From the NCBI GenBank assembly GCA_964384785.1, contig CAYLLH010000098.1, forward strand, positions 1-19,943: a stretch of 19,943 bases of DNA. The letters run 5' to 3'. The notes below the pieces were generated by a model. That model saw only the letters and a list, made by a program, of their open reading frames with translations, had not been told where the DNA came from and searched no databases. The DNA comes from JAZKSG01 sp964384785 (GTDB lineage: Archaea; Thermoplasmatota; E2; DHVEG-1). Shown here piece by piece: positions 13,962 through 19,943 of the stretch. How positions within the stretch are numbered: the stretch's first letter is position 1; the number at the start of each line of letters is the position of its first letter. Position numbers and translations under genes: made by a program.

Positions 13962-14702
13962 CTATAGACTAGAATCTTTGTTTTTAAAATATCTCCACAC
14001 AGCAAAACCAATAAGTAAAACAAAAGCAACAAAACATATAACCGCGATTGTTTGAAACAATGGATCATGCCATATAACCATATTTGAAGACACAAATGAA
14101 TTAACACCACCTGAAGCACTATCGGAAGCTGCCTCACAAGCAGTATCAGTACCATCACTGTACCCTGAAGTATTCATTAAATTATTAACTGTATCTGAAG
14201 CGGTTCTTTTCATCTCAATATCGCCACCACTAACACCTAACGAATCAGCAACAGCACGAGTACCAGTTTCATTAACAGTAGTAAAACCATCAGAAGAACC
14301 AGAAGAATAAACAATCGTATCAGAAGATCCCATCTGAGTAGACGTCCAACCAATTACTCTGCCTTTAACATATTGAACAACACTAACAATGCTTACTAGT
14401 AAAGAAAAAAACGCAGCTGAAAACATAACAACTATACGAGTATTCTCAGGATGAAGCAAACATTCACCCTTCCAAGTTAAACAATAATAAACCCATTTAT
14501 GGCCATCTCGTTCTCTTCTCTTCACTAAACCTGCTTCATTTAGTTTATTTAAATGCTCATGAAGAGTAGCCTTGTTAAGATCAGTTTCAGCAGAAATATC
14601 TTTAAGACTCATCTTCTTACCATCAAGAATCTTTAAAATAGAGAGTCTAGAATCAGAAGCAAGAGCCTTGAAAGTACTCATATCCAGTGTAACCTTAGCC
14701 AT
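13962..14702 (-). CDS. Membrane-anchored ArsR-type winged-helix regulator
   Basis: A 246-aa protein. The N-terminal winged helix (about 5-80) shows the ArsR pattern: LASDSRLSILKIL, then MSLKDISAETDLNKATLHEH (recognition helix) and the wing GLVKRRERDGHKWVYYCLT. Membrane helix 1 is about 89-112, an extracytoplasmic Ser/Thr/Gly-rich loop about 113-215 has two cysteine-poor low-complexity stretches, and membrane helix 2 is about 216-237 with a short basic cytoplasmic tail. So one protein may sense outside and bind DNA inside. The TATA at 14728-14735 predicts a nearly leaderless mRNA. An 18-bp palindrome upstream and a divergent small membrane-protein gene suggest autoregulation and a target. Confidence 0.85.
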   Translation of the reverse strand: MAKVTLDMSTFKALASDSRLSILKILDGKKMSLKDISAETDLNKATLHEHLNKLNEAGLVKRRERDGHKWVYYCLTWKGECLLHPENTRIVVMFSAAFFSLLVSIVSVVQYVKGRVIGWTSTQMGSSDTIVYSSGSSDGFTTVNETGTRAVADSLGVSGGDIEMKRTASDTVNNLMNTSGYSDGTDTACEAASDSASGGVNSFVSSNMVIWHDPLFQTIAVICFVAFVLLIGFAVWRYFKNKDSSL

Positions 14703-14727
14703 ACTATATCTTATATTAGTTAAGCAT

Positions 14728-14735
14728 TATTTAAA
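14728..14735 (-). promoter_or_regulatory. TATA box for the ArsR-type gene
   Basis: Reverse-strand TTTAAATA centred 29 nt before the ATG at 14702; no SD is present, consistent with a leaderless transcript. Confidence 0.5.
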
Positions 14736-14749
14736 AACTATCTGTTTTC

Positions 14750-14767
14750 GTTTGGTATTTACCAAAC
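14750..14767. promoter_or_regulatory. 18-bp palindrome, candidate operator
   Basis: GTTTGGTA-TT-TACCAAAC is a perfect 8-2-8 palindrome about 15-20 bp upstream of the regulator's TATA/BRE and between two divergent genes. Dimeric ArsR-type proteins bind such sites. GTTTGG and CCAAAC also form the inner ends of the arms at 8167-8229. Confidence 0.6.
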
Positions 14768-14864
14768 AAAAATAAAATTGTTTTTTTATGATTAATTTTT
14801 TAACATATCGAAACATCTAGGATTTAAAAAAAAAACAAATGGAAGTTGAGGATTGATTTAAAAA

Positions 14865-15206
14865 ATGATACAATCAAAAAAAACAAAAATAGGTTACCTT
14901 ATAATTTTATTTTTAATAGCAACTACTATAATTACAACAGGGGCTGCATCAGCAGCTAACGGTCAATTGACAGAAGAAGAAATACAATTTATGAATGATG
15001 CAAAAGACAGTCTGAACATGGTTATGACTCTGCTATGGGTTGCTGTAGCAATAGTCTTAGGTATCATGGTGATGATGGTTATCATTTGTTATGTCTTGAT
15101 GTCTACAACAAAAAAATATCTTCAAAGAATCGATCATCTGATAGGTGTTAGACAATCACAAAGATATGGAAACTGGGAGGATCATAACTCGTATCAAAAA
15201 TATTAA
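14865..15206 (+). CDS. Small membrane protein divergent from ArsR-type regulator
   Basis: A 113-aa protein, not recognised. A basic N-terminus and hydrophobic segment (9-31, ending TTGAASA, like a signal peptide) come first. A short acidic outside stretch (NGQLTEEEIQFMNDAKDS) follows, then a strong membrane helix (about 52-80, methionine-rich) and a basic/polar cytoplasmic tail (84-113). This gives an outside-loop, single-helix topology if the signal is cleaved. SD-like GAGGATTGAT precedes the ATG. It shares its upstream region, including the 18-bp palindrome, with the membrane ArsR regulator and could be its target or partner (inferred). pyrE follows after 36 nt. Confidence 0.7.
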   Translation: MIQSKKTKIGYLIILFLIATTIITTGAASAANGQLTEEEIQFMNDAKDSLNMVMTLLWVAVAIVLGIMVMMVIICYVLMSTTKKYLQRIDHLIGVRQSQRYGNWEDHNSYQKY

Positions 15207-15242
15207 AAAAAATAGAAACATTATATGGAACTGTAGAAAAAT

Positions 15243-15764
15243 ATGGAAAAAGAAGAACTTATCACATTGCTTAAAGAATGTGATGCAATAAAATTTGGAA
15301 AATTTGTTTTAACATCAGGTGCTGTTAGTAACTATTACATAGATATAAAAAAAGCTAGCACCAAGCCTAAAGTTCTTAAAAAAATAGCTGAAACAATTTC
15401 TGAATATGCTGAAGGTTATGATGTTCTTGCAGGAATGGAACTAGGCGCAGTACCGCTTTTGGTGGCAACAAGTCTAAAAACAGGTATACCCTATTCAATA
15501 ATAAGAAAAGAAAAAAGAGAACATGGTACAGAATCACAAATAGAAGGCGAGAAGGTAACAAACAAAAAAGTATTAGTTATAGAAGATGTAACAACTAGCG
15601 GCGGGTCAGTTGTAAAAACACTAAAGATACTTCGTCAAAACCATGCCAAGGTTGATGAAGTAGTTGTAGTAGTGGATCGTGAAAGTGGAGCAGAAAAAAA
15701 AGTACACGATCTAGATGCAAACCTAATACCTCTAATATCAGTAAGTGACATACTGGATGAATAG
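15243..15764 (+). CDS. pyrE: Orotate phosphoribosyltransferase
   Basis: A 173-aa cytoplasmic enzyme of de novo pyrimidine synthesis: orotate + PRPP gives OMP + pyrophosphate. The opening FGKFVLTSGAVSNYYIDIKK (residues about 18-37) and the catalytic loop RKEKREHGTESQIEG are visible. The PRPP-binding motif VLVIEDVTTSGGSV (about 110-123) and the ending ISVSDIL also match the family, and the length is usual for archaeal members. The ATG has little SD. It lies between the small membrane-protein gene and purD; spacing of 36 nt upstream allows co-transcription, while 114 nt downstream suggests a separate purD promoter. Confidence 0.95.
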   Translation: MEKEELITLLKECDAIKFGKFVLTSGAVSNYYIDIKKASTKPKVLKKIAETISEYAEGYDVLAGMELGAVPLLVATSLKTGIPYSIIRKEKREHGTESQIEGEKVTNKKVLVIEDVTTSGGSVVKTLKILRQNHAKVDEVVVVVDRESGAEKKVHDLDANLIPLISVSDILDE

Positions 15765-15878
15765 TAAAAATAGATGTTAGATATAAATAATAAAAGCTGT
15801 ATTTCAACAAAAAAAAACATATATTGAGAATTAAAAAAATATATTTTTAAAAAAAAATGTAGGGAGGCTTGAAAAAGT

Positions 15879-17210
15879 TTGAATATTCTTGTAGTAGGCG
15901 GAGGAGCTAGAGAACATGCAATTTGTGAAGCAGTTAAACGTTCAAAAAATGCTAAACTGTTATCTATAATGAAAAACCTTAATCCAGGTATAAAAAAAAT
16001 TGCTGTAAAATTTTTACAAACACCGGAGACAGATATAGGAAAAGTAGTAGATTTTGCAAAGAAAGAAAATGTTGACATAGCAATAATTGGTCCGGAGGCA
16101 CCGTTACAGCAGGGTATAGTAAATGAACTTGAAAAAAATGGTATTAAAACCTGTTCACCTTCAAAGGAAGCAGCCAGAATTGAAACAGATAAAGAATGGA
16201 TGCGTGGTATTTTAGATAAATACAAAATCACAGGTCAACTTAAACATCAAACATTTACTGATGCGAAAAAAGCAAAAAACTATATTGAAAGCCTTAACGC
16301 CGAAGTTGCAATAAAACCAATTGGGTTAACAGGTGGTAAAGGAGTTAGAGTAGCTGACGATCATTTCAATGGAACAGATGAAGCAATAAAATACGTTGAA
16401 AAAGTGATAAAACAAAAAATTGGTGGAAAATCAAAGGTTTTAATAGAAGAAAAAGCAGAAGGAGAAGAATTCACTCTTCAAGCATTTTCTGATGGAAAAA
16501 CAGTGATGCCATTACCAGCAGTTCAAGATCATAAAAGACTACTTCCAGGTGATGAAGGACCAAACACTGGTGGAATGGGTGCATATTCGTGTGCCAATGG
16601 ATTACTACCTTTTTTAAACAAAAGTGATTATGAGGAAGGAGCCAATATTTTACAAAAAATAATTGAAGCACTCGGCAAAGAAGGATGCCCTTATGTAGGA
16701 CCAATATACGGACAATTTATGCTTACAACAAATGGACCAAAAATAATAGAAATCAATGCAAGATTCGGGGATCCCGAGGCAATGAATGTTCTACCACTTT
16801 TAGAAACAGATTTTGTAGAAATATGCCATGCGATGACAGAAAAAGAATTGGATCAGATGAAAATAAAAATAAATCATCAATCAACAGTCTGTAAATATGT
16901 TGTACCAGAAGGATATGGTAAAAAAAGCATGGCGGGAGAAAAAATCTATGTTGATGAAAACAACATCGAAAAAACGGGTTCAAAACTATTCTATGCATCT
17001 GTAAACAAAATGAATGATTTTATTACCACAACAACATCACGATCATTAGCAGTTGTTGGAATATCAAACCAGTTATCTGAAGCTGAAAAACTATGTGAAG
17101 AATCACTAAAACATATCAAAGGAGATCATATTTTTATAAGACATGACATAGGAACAGAGAATCTACTGAACAAAAAAATTACTCATATGAACAAAATACT
17201 TGGAATATGA
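15879..17210 (+). CDS. purD: Phosphoribosylamine-glycine ligase (GAR synthetase)
   Basis: A 443-aa ATP-grasp enzyme of purine synthesis: phosphoribosylamine + glycine + ATP gives GAR. The N-terminal domain opens NILVVGGGAREHAICEA. IIGPEAPLQQGI follows, then the ATP-grasp core with KPIGLTGGKGVRV, LIEEKAEGEEFTLQAF, and HKRLLPGDEGPNTGGMGAYS and the metal-binding EINARFGDPEAMNVLPLL. A C-terminal domain starts near residue 335. The start is TTG 15879, set by AGGGAGG (15861-15867) with 11-nt spacing and the motif beginning immediately. ATGA overlaps the next gene's start. The length is normal and all key motifs are intact. Confidence 0.96.
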   Translation: MNILVVGGGAREHAICEAVKRSKNAKLLSIMKNLNPGIKKIAVKFLQTPETDIGKVVDFAKKENVDIAIIGPEAPLQQGIVNELEKNGIKTCSPSKEAARIETDKEWMRGILDKYKITGQLKHQTFTDAKKAKNYIESLNAEVAIKPIGLTGGKGVRVADDHFNGTDEAIKYVEKVIKQKIGGKSKVLIEEKAEGEEFTLQAFSDGKTVMPLPAVQDHKRLLPGDEGPNTGGMGAYSCANGLLPFLNKSDYEEGANILQKIIEALGKEGCPYVGPIYGQFMLTTNGPKIIEINARFGDPEAMNVLPLLETDFVEICHAMTEKELDQMKIKINHQSTVCKYVVPEGYGKKSMAGEKIYVDENNIEKTGSKLFYASVNKMNDFITTTTSRSLAVVGISNQLSEAEKLCEESLKHIKGDHIFIRHDIGTENLLNKKITHMNKILGI

Positions 17211-17980
17211 AAGAAGAAATACTAATCTATTTTATTGGAACCGCTGGATCAGGTAAATCAACTTTTACACAAAGTTTCAAAAAATGGATGGATGTAAACG
17301 GATTAGATTCAATAATAGTTAATCTTGACCCTGGAGCAGATAACTTACCATATGAACCTGATGTTGATGTACGAGACTGGATATCACTAGAGGAAATAAT
17401 GGATTCATATAATCTTGGACCAAATGGCGCTCAAATAGCTTGTGCAGATTTAGTAGCATTAAACATAGCAGAAATAAAAGAAACCATAGAGTCCTTCAAA
17501 ACAGATTATGTATTAGTTGATACACCAGGGCAACTAGAACTTTTTGTTTTTAGAGAATCTGCAAGACAAATAATAAAATTTTTAAATCCAACTAAAACAA
17601 TGATAGCTTATCTTATAGATCATGCTCTAGCAAAAACAGCATCTAGTTTCGTATCACAGAATCTTTTATCATTAAACACAAATTTTAGACTTCAACAACC
17701 ACATGTTAATCTACTAAGTAAAACAGATATGCTTTCTGATGAAGAAATAAAACAAGTAGAAAAATGGTCAGAAGACATATACGATCTAGAGCAATCATTA
17801 TACCAAGAAGAGGCATCTATGCATCGTGAGTTAAACGAAGAAATAATCAAAATGATGAACAATCTTGGTAATCAGATACCAACTTTTTTCGTAGGAAAAG
17901 GAGAACTATATCAACTAGAAGACTTCTATACAACTATACAGATGCAGTTTCATGGTGGAGAAGACCTAATGAAAGACTAA
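17207..17980 (+). CDS. GPN-loop GTPase
   Basis: A 257-aa GTPase of the GPN/XAB1 family, the archaeal homologue of eukaryotic Gpn proteins needed for RNA polymerase II assembly. Walker A is GTAGSGKST (11-19), the NLDPGA segment is at 39-44, and the diagnostic GPN tripeptide is LGPNGAQI (70-77). Walker B/G3 is VDTPGQLELF (104-113) and the G4-like LLSKTDM replaces NKxD. In archaea it forms a homodimer; its exact client is unsettled. The ATG overlaps the purD stop by 4 nt (ATGA), so it is translationally coupled. It ends 7 nt before the convergent taw1 gene. Confidence 0.95.
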   Translation: MKEEILIYFIGTAGSGKSTFTQSFKKWMDVNGLDSIIVNLDPGADNLPYEPDVDVRDWISLEEIMDSYNLGPNGAQIACADLVALNIAEIKETIESFKTDYVLVDTPGQLELFVFRESARQIIKFLNPTKTMIAYLIDHALAKTASSFVSQNLLSLNTNFRLQQPHVNLLSKTDMLSDEEIKQVEKWSEDIYDLEQSLYQEEASMHRELNEEIIKMMNNLGNQIPTFFVGKGELYQLEDFYTTIQMQFHGGEDLMKD

Positions 17981-17987
17981 AAAAAAA

Positions 17988-18923
17988 TTAGTCATCAAAT
18001 CTTTTAACTTTTTTATTTTTACTAAGTAAAACCACCCGGGATGGTTTTTGTTCCAATGGAAGGCCATAACCAATTTTTTCACCAAGTTTCAAACCAAAAT
18101 TTTTAACTTTTTCATGAGAAGGCATATTTGAAAGTTTCATACGTTTCCGTGAGTAACCAACAAAAACATAACCCTTGGGTTCAATAAACATAGGATCAGC
18201 AATTTTATCCAAAGAAGCAAATTCATCAATGTATTTATTATCCATATTCCAACCATCGATAAGAGTATGTCTAATAACAGTACGAGTATCTAGAGAAGGC
18301 AATATTTCTAAAGTTTGTTTGATTTTCTCCCAACCGTCACTAATTAAAGGTGAACAAATTTTTTTATAAACATTTTTATTTGGAGCTATAACAGATACAT
18401 AAAGTTGTTTAGGAAGAGTTTCAAGATTTTTTAATGCCTCAGGATTTGTTCCATTGGTAACTAGAAAAGTAGTCATATTTTTTTTATGGCATTCCTCAAA
18501 AAAATCTCCTAATTTAGGGTATAGAGTTGGTTCACCAGATAGAGAACAAGCTACCATATTTGGATTATTTGCTTCTTTCCATTTTTTTTGATCGCAACGT
18601 TCATCGCCTTTAAAACCTGTGATAAGTCTTCTTTGTTCCTCTATCGATTTTTCTAAAATAAAAGAGGGTTCATCATATTTTTTTAACTCTGTTTCATTGA
18701 AATCTTGATGCCTCCAACAGAATAGACACAGATGAGTGCAATGGTTTATTGTTGGCGTCATTTGAAGGCATCTGTGTGATTTTATTCCATAAAAGGATTG
18801 TTTGTAGCATTCTCTGTTAAATAGAAGGCTTTGACGCATCCAATGACAAAGTTTTACTCCTGAGTGTTCTCCGACTATTCCATATCTTTGCTTTTCTAAG
18901 ATTTTTTTTAACTCTGAATTCAT
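17988..18923 (-). CDS. taw1: 4-demethylwyosine synthase (archaeal TYW1)
   Basis: A 311-aa radical-SAM enzyme that builds the tricyclic 4-demethylwyosine base at G37 of tRNA-Phe using pyruvate as two-carbon donor. The radical-SAM cluster cysteines are C62, C66 and C69 (NHCTHLCLFCWRH); the second cluster's C26, C39 and C52 are also present, the same positions I recall for the M. jannaschii enzyme. SLSGEPTLYPKLGDFFEECH and FLVTNGTNPEALKNL are typical SAM-binding segments. No flavodoxin domain is present, as expected in archaea. An AAGGAT SD lies 6 nt before the ATG. It is strong evidence for an archaeal or eukaryotic-type host. Confidence 0.96.
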   Translation of the reverse strand: MNSELKKILEKQRYGIVGEHSGVKLCHWMRQSLLFNRECYKQSFYGIKSHRCLQMTPTINHCTHLCLFCWRHQDFNETELKKYDEPSFILEKSIEEQRRLITGFKGDERCDQKKWKEANNPNMVACSLSGEPTLYPKLGDFFEECHKKNMTTFLVTNGTNPEALKNLETLPKQLYVSVIAPNKNVYKKICSPLISDGWEKIKQTLEILPSLDTRTVIRHTLIDGWNMDNKYIDEFASLDKIADPMFIEPKGYVFVGYSRKRMKLSNMPSHEKVKNFGLKLGEKIGYGLPLEQKPSRVVLLSKNKKVKRFDD

Positions 18924-19074
18924 TTTCTATCCTTCCGCCTTCTTATTAGTCATTTGTAAACAATAACTGTTATATTAATTTAAACCTTATAAAAATAACG
19001 ATTGTTAATACAACAAATATATGTAAAAAAACCAATTATATGAAATAATTAATAATAAACTAAAATTAAATAAT

Positions 19075-19087
19075 AAATTATAAATAT
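19075..19087 (+). promoter_or_regulatory. TATA box for secreted-protein gene
   Basis: AAATTATAAATATC in a very AT-rich 219-nt intergenic region; predicted start near 19106. I see no gene between 18924 and 19142. Confidence 0.4.
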
Positions 19088-19163
19088 CTGTAAAACAAAT
19101 ACAATATTGCAAAAGTCAAAAAAATAACCTTAAGAAAGGCTTATGAAGAGGGAAAAAATAAAC

Positions 19164-19457
19164 ATGAATAAAAATAAAAAAAATTTTTTAATAGCAATAA
19201 CGATAATATCTATGCTATTGATAGGAACATACATACCAATAACAATAGCAGATAATGAAAATTATAAACACAAAGGATTTGACAAAGGACCATCCTCTTT
19301 ACCAGTGGTTCCTTTAAAAAAGACAACACTAGTAAACTTTGATGAAAACAGCTATTTAGACGACTATGCATATTTAGCATCTGTTCCAACAGCAGTTTTT
19401 AAAGAACAAAATCAACTAAAATATTATGAAGCAGACAAAGAAAAAGGTATATCTTGA
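19164..19457 (+). CDS. N-terminal part of a secreted protein, apparently truncated
   Basis: About 97 aa from ATG 19164 (104 aa from ATG 19143). A signal peptide (KNFLIAITIISMLLIGTYIP) is followed by a segment with SSLPVVPLKKTTLVNFDENS and YLDDYAYLASVPTAVF. That segment resembles the start of long extracellular proteins I recall from Thermoplasmatota-type archaea (hundreds of residues), but here the frame stops after about 20 more residues. ATG 19164 is preferred because GAAGAGGG (19145-19152) is 11 nt upstream. The last 32 nt overlap the cysteine desulfurase frame. Either the gene is truncated or the sequence is joined wrongly. Confidence 0.6.
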   Translation: MNKNKKNFLIAITIISMLLIGTYIPITIADNENYKHKGFDKGPSSLPVVPLKKTTLVNFDENSYLDDYAYLASVPTAVFKEQNQLKYYEADKEKGIS

Positions 19458-19943
19458 TTATGCCGCTACCACTCCCATTGACCCCCGATCTTTAAAGGCA
19501 ATGCTTCCTTATTTAAAGGATGATTTTGGTAATACAATGTCGTTACATTCTTTCGGTCAGAAAGTTAAAGTAACTCTCGAAAAAAGCCGGGAAAGAGTAG
19601 CAGGTTTAATCGGAGCAGAACCAAATGAAATAATCTTTACAAGCTCAGCCACAGAAAGCAATAATTTAGCTATAAAGGGCGTTGCTTTTGCAAATAAAAA
19701 CAAAGGGAAACATATCGTTATTTCTCAGATAGAACATCCGTGTATATTAGAAAGCTCTAAATGGCTGGAGAAACAAGGATTCAAAGTAACAAGAATACCA
19801 GTTGACGAAAACGGTCTTATTTCTCCTAACAAGATAAAGAAGGCAATTCAAAAAGACACGATTTTAGTATCAATCATTCACGCCAACAATGAAATCGGGA
19901 CAATCCAACCTATAAAAACGATTGGAAAAATCTGCAAAGAAAG
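19426..19943 (+). CDS. iscS: Cysteine desulfurase (IscS/NifS type), 3' end outside window
   Basis: 172 residues visible of a protein normally about 380-400 aa. It is a PLP enzyme that takes sulfur from cysteine for Fe-S clusters and tRNA thiolation. KKVYLDYAATTPIDPR is the family N-terminus. SLHSFGQKVKVTLEKSRE, FTSSATESNNLAIKG, ISQIEHPCILESSKWLEKQG (substrate/PLP-stacking His) and SIIHANNEIGTIQPI follow in order. Catalytic Lys and Cys lie beyond the edge. ATG 19426 is in frame but inside the preceding gene, with no SD and no promoter. NTMSLHSFG replaces the common N-P/A-S-SLH. Two 60-nt samples (19501-19620) gave 33 % and 40 % GC, slightly above the upstream DNA, so foreign origin or an assembly join is possible. 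Confidence 0.88.
   Translation, partial: MKQTKKKVYLDYAATTPIDPRSLKAMLPYLKDDFGNTMSLHSFGQKVKVTLEKSRERVAGLIGAEPNEIIFTSSATESNNLAIKGVAFANKNKGKHIVISQIEHPCILESSKWLEKQGFKVTRIPVDENGLISPNKIKKAIQKDTILVSIIHANNEIGTIQPIKTIGKICKE

Noticed and set aside
15635..16231. 198-aa reverse ORF across the end of pyrE and start of purD
   Set aside because: It is an antisense shadow spanning two certain genes.

Overview
The window is a low-GC (roughly 30 % by eye) stretch of an archaeal genome. The best evidence is transcription factor B, a Taw1-type 4-demethylwyosine synthase with both sets of iron-sulfur cysteines, a GPN-loop GTPase, BRE/TATA-like promoters, and Shine-Dalgarno (SD) sites matching the archaeal GGAGGTGAT core. 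A cold-shock protein, a membrane ArsR-type regulator and many secreted or membrane proteins fit an uncultured euryarchaeon of the Thermoplasmatota type. That placement is an inference from gene content.

Layout. Positions 1-3300 hold a csp-tfb pair, a GIY-YIG protein, a one-domain asparaginase-like protein, a DUF554 membrane protein and a 60-aa coiled-coil protein. Positions 3300-5550 hold a large secreted-domain MscS channel (reverse) and a possible PD-(D/E)XK-like protein. Positions 5570-8090 hold a membrane-anchored hexapeptide acyltransferase translationally coupled to a sulfotransferase, then a convergent TauE/SafE transporter. Positions 8091-8585 have no conventional gene but contain a perfect 14-bp inverted repeat around the start of a 46-codon ORF, and a second small gene that seems to start at ATA. 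Positions 8586-11476 are a reverse-strand operon: secreted Hint-domain protein, CPA-type antiporter, CBS-pair protein. Positions 11600-13700 hold a secreted amphipathic-helix protein, a DUF599-like membrane protein and a second MscS channel. Positions 13780-15210 hold a tiny frameshifted gene beginning with a PCNA-box-like motif, a membrane-anchored ArsR regulator and a divergent small membrane protein sharing an 18-bp palindrome. Positions 15240-18923 are housekeeping: pyrE, purD overlapping a GPN GTPase gene, and taw1 convergent to them.

The right edge is odd. A secreted-protein gene stops abruptly at 19457, and a cysteine desulfurase overlaps its end in another frame and runs off the window. 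This could be a rearrangement, gene transfer or an assembly join.

The most notable points are: a hedgehog-like secreted protein in an antiporter operon; three genes with good SD sites but no ATG/GTG/TTG in the right place; the hairpin-enclosed micro-ORF; the PIP-box microprotein; the membrane ArsR module; and the right-end junction. No rRNA, tRNA, CRISPR array or insertion sequence was recognised.
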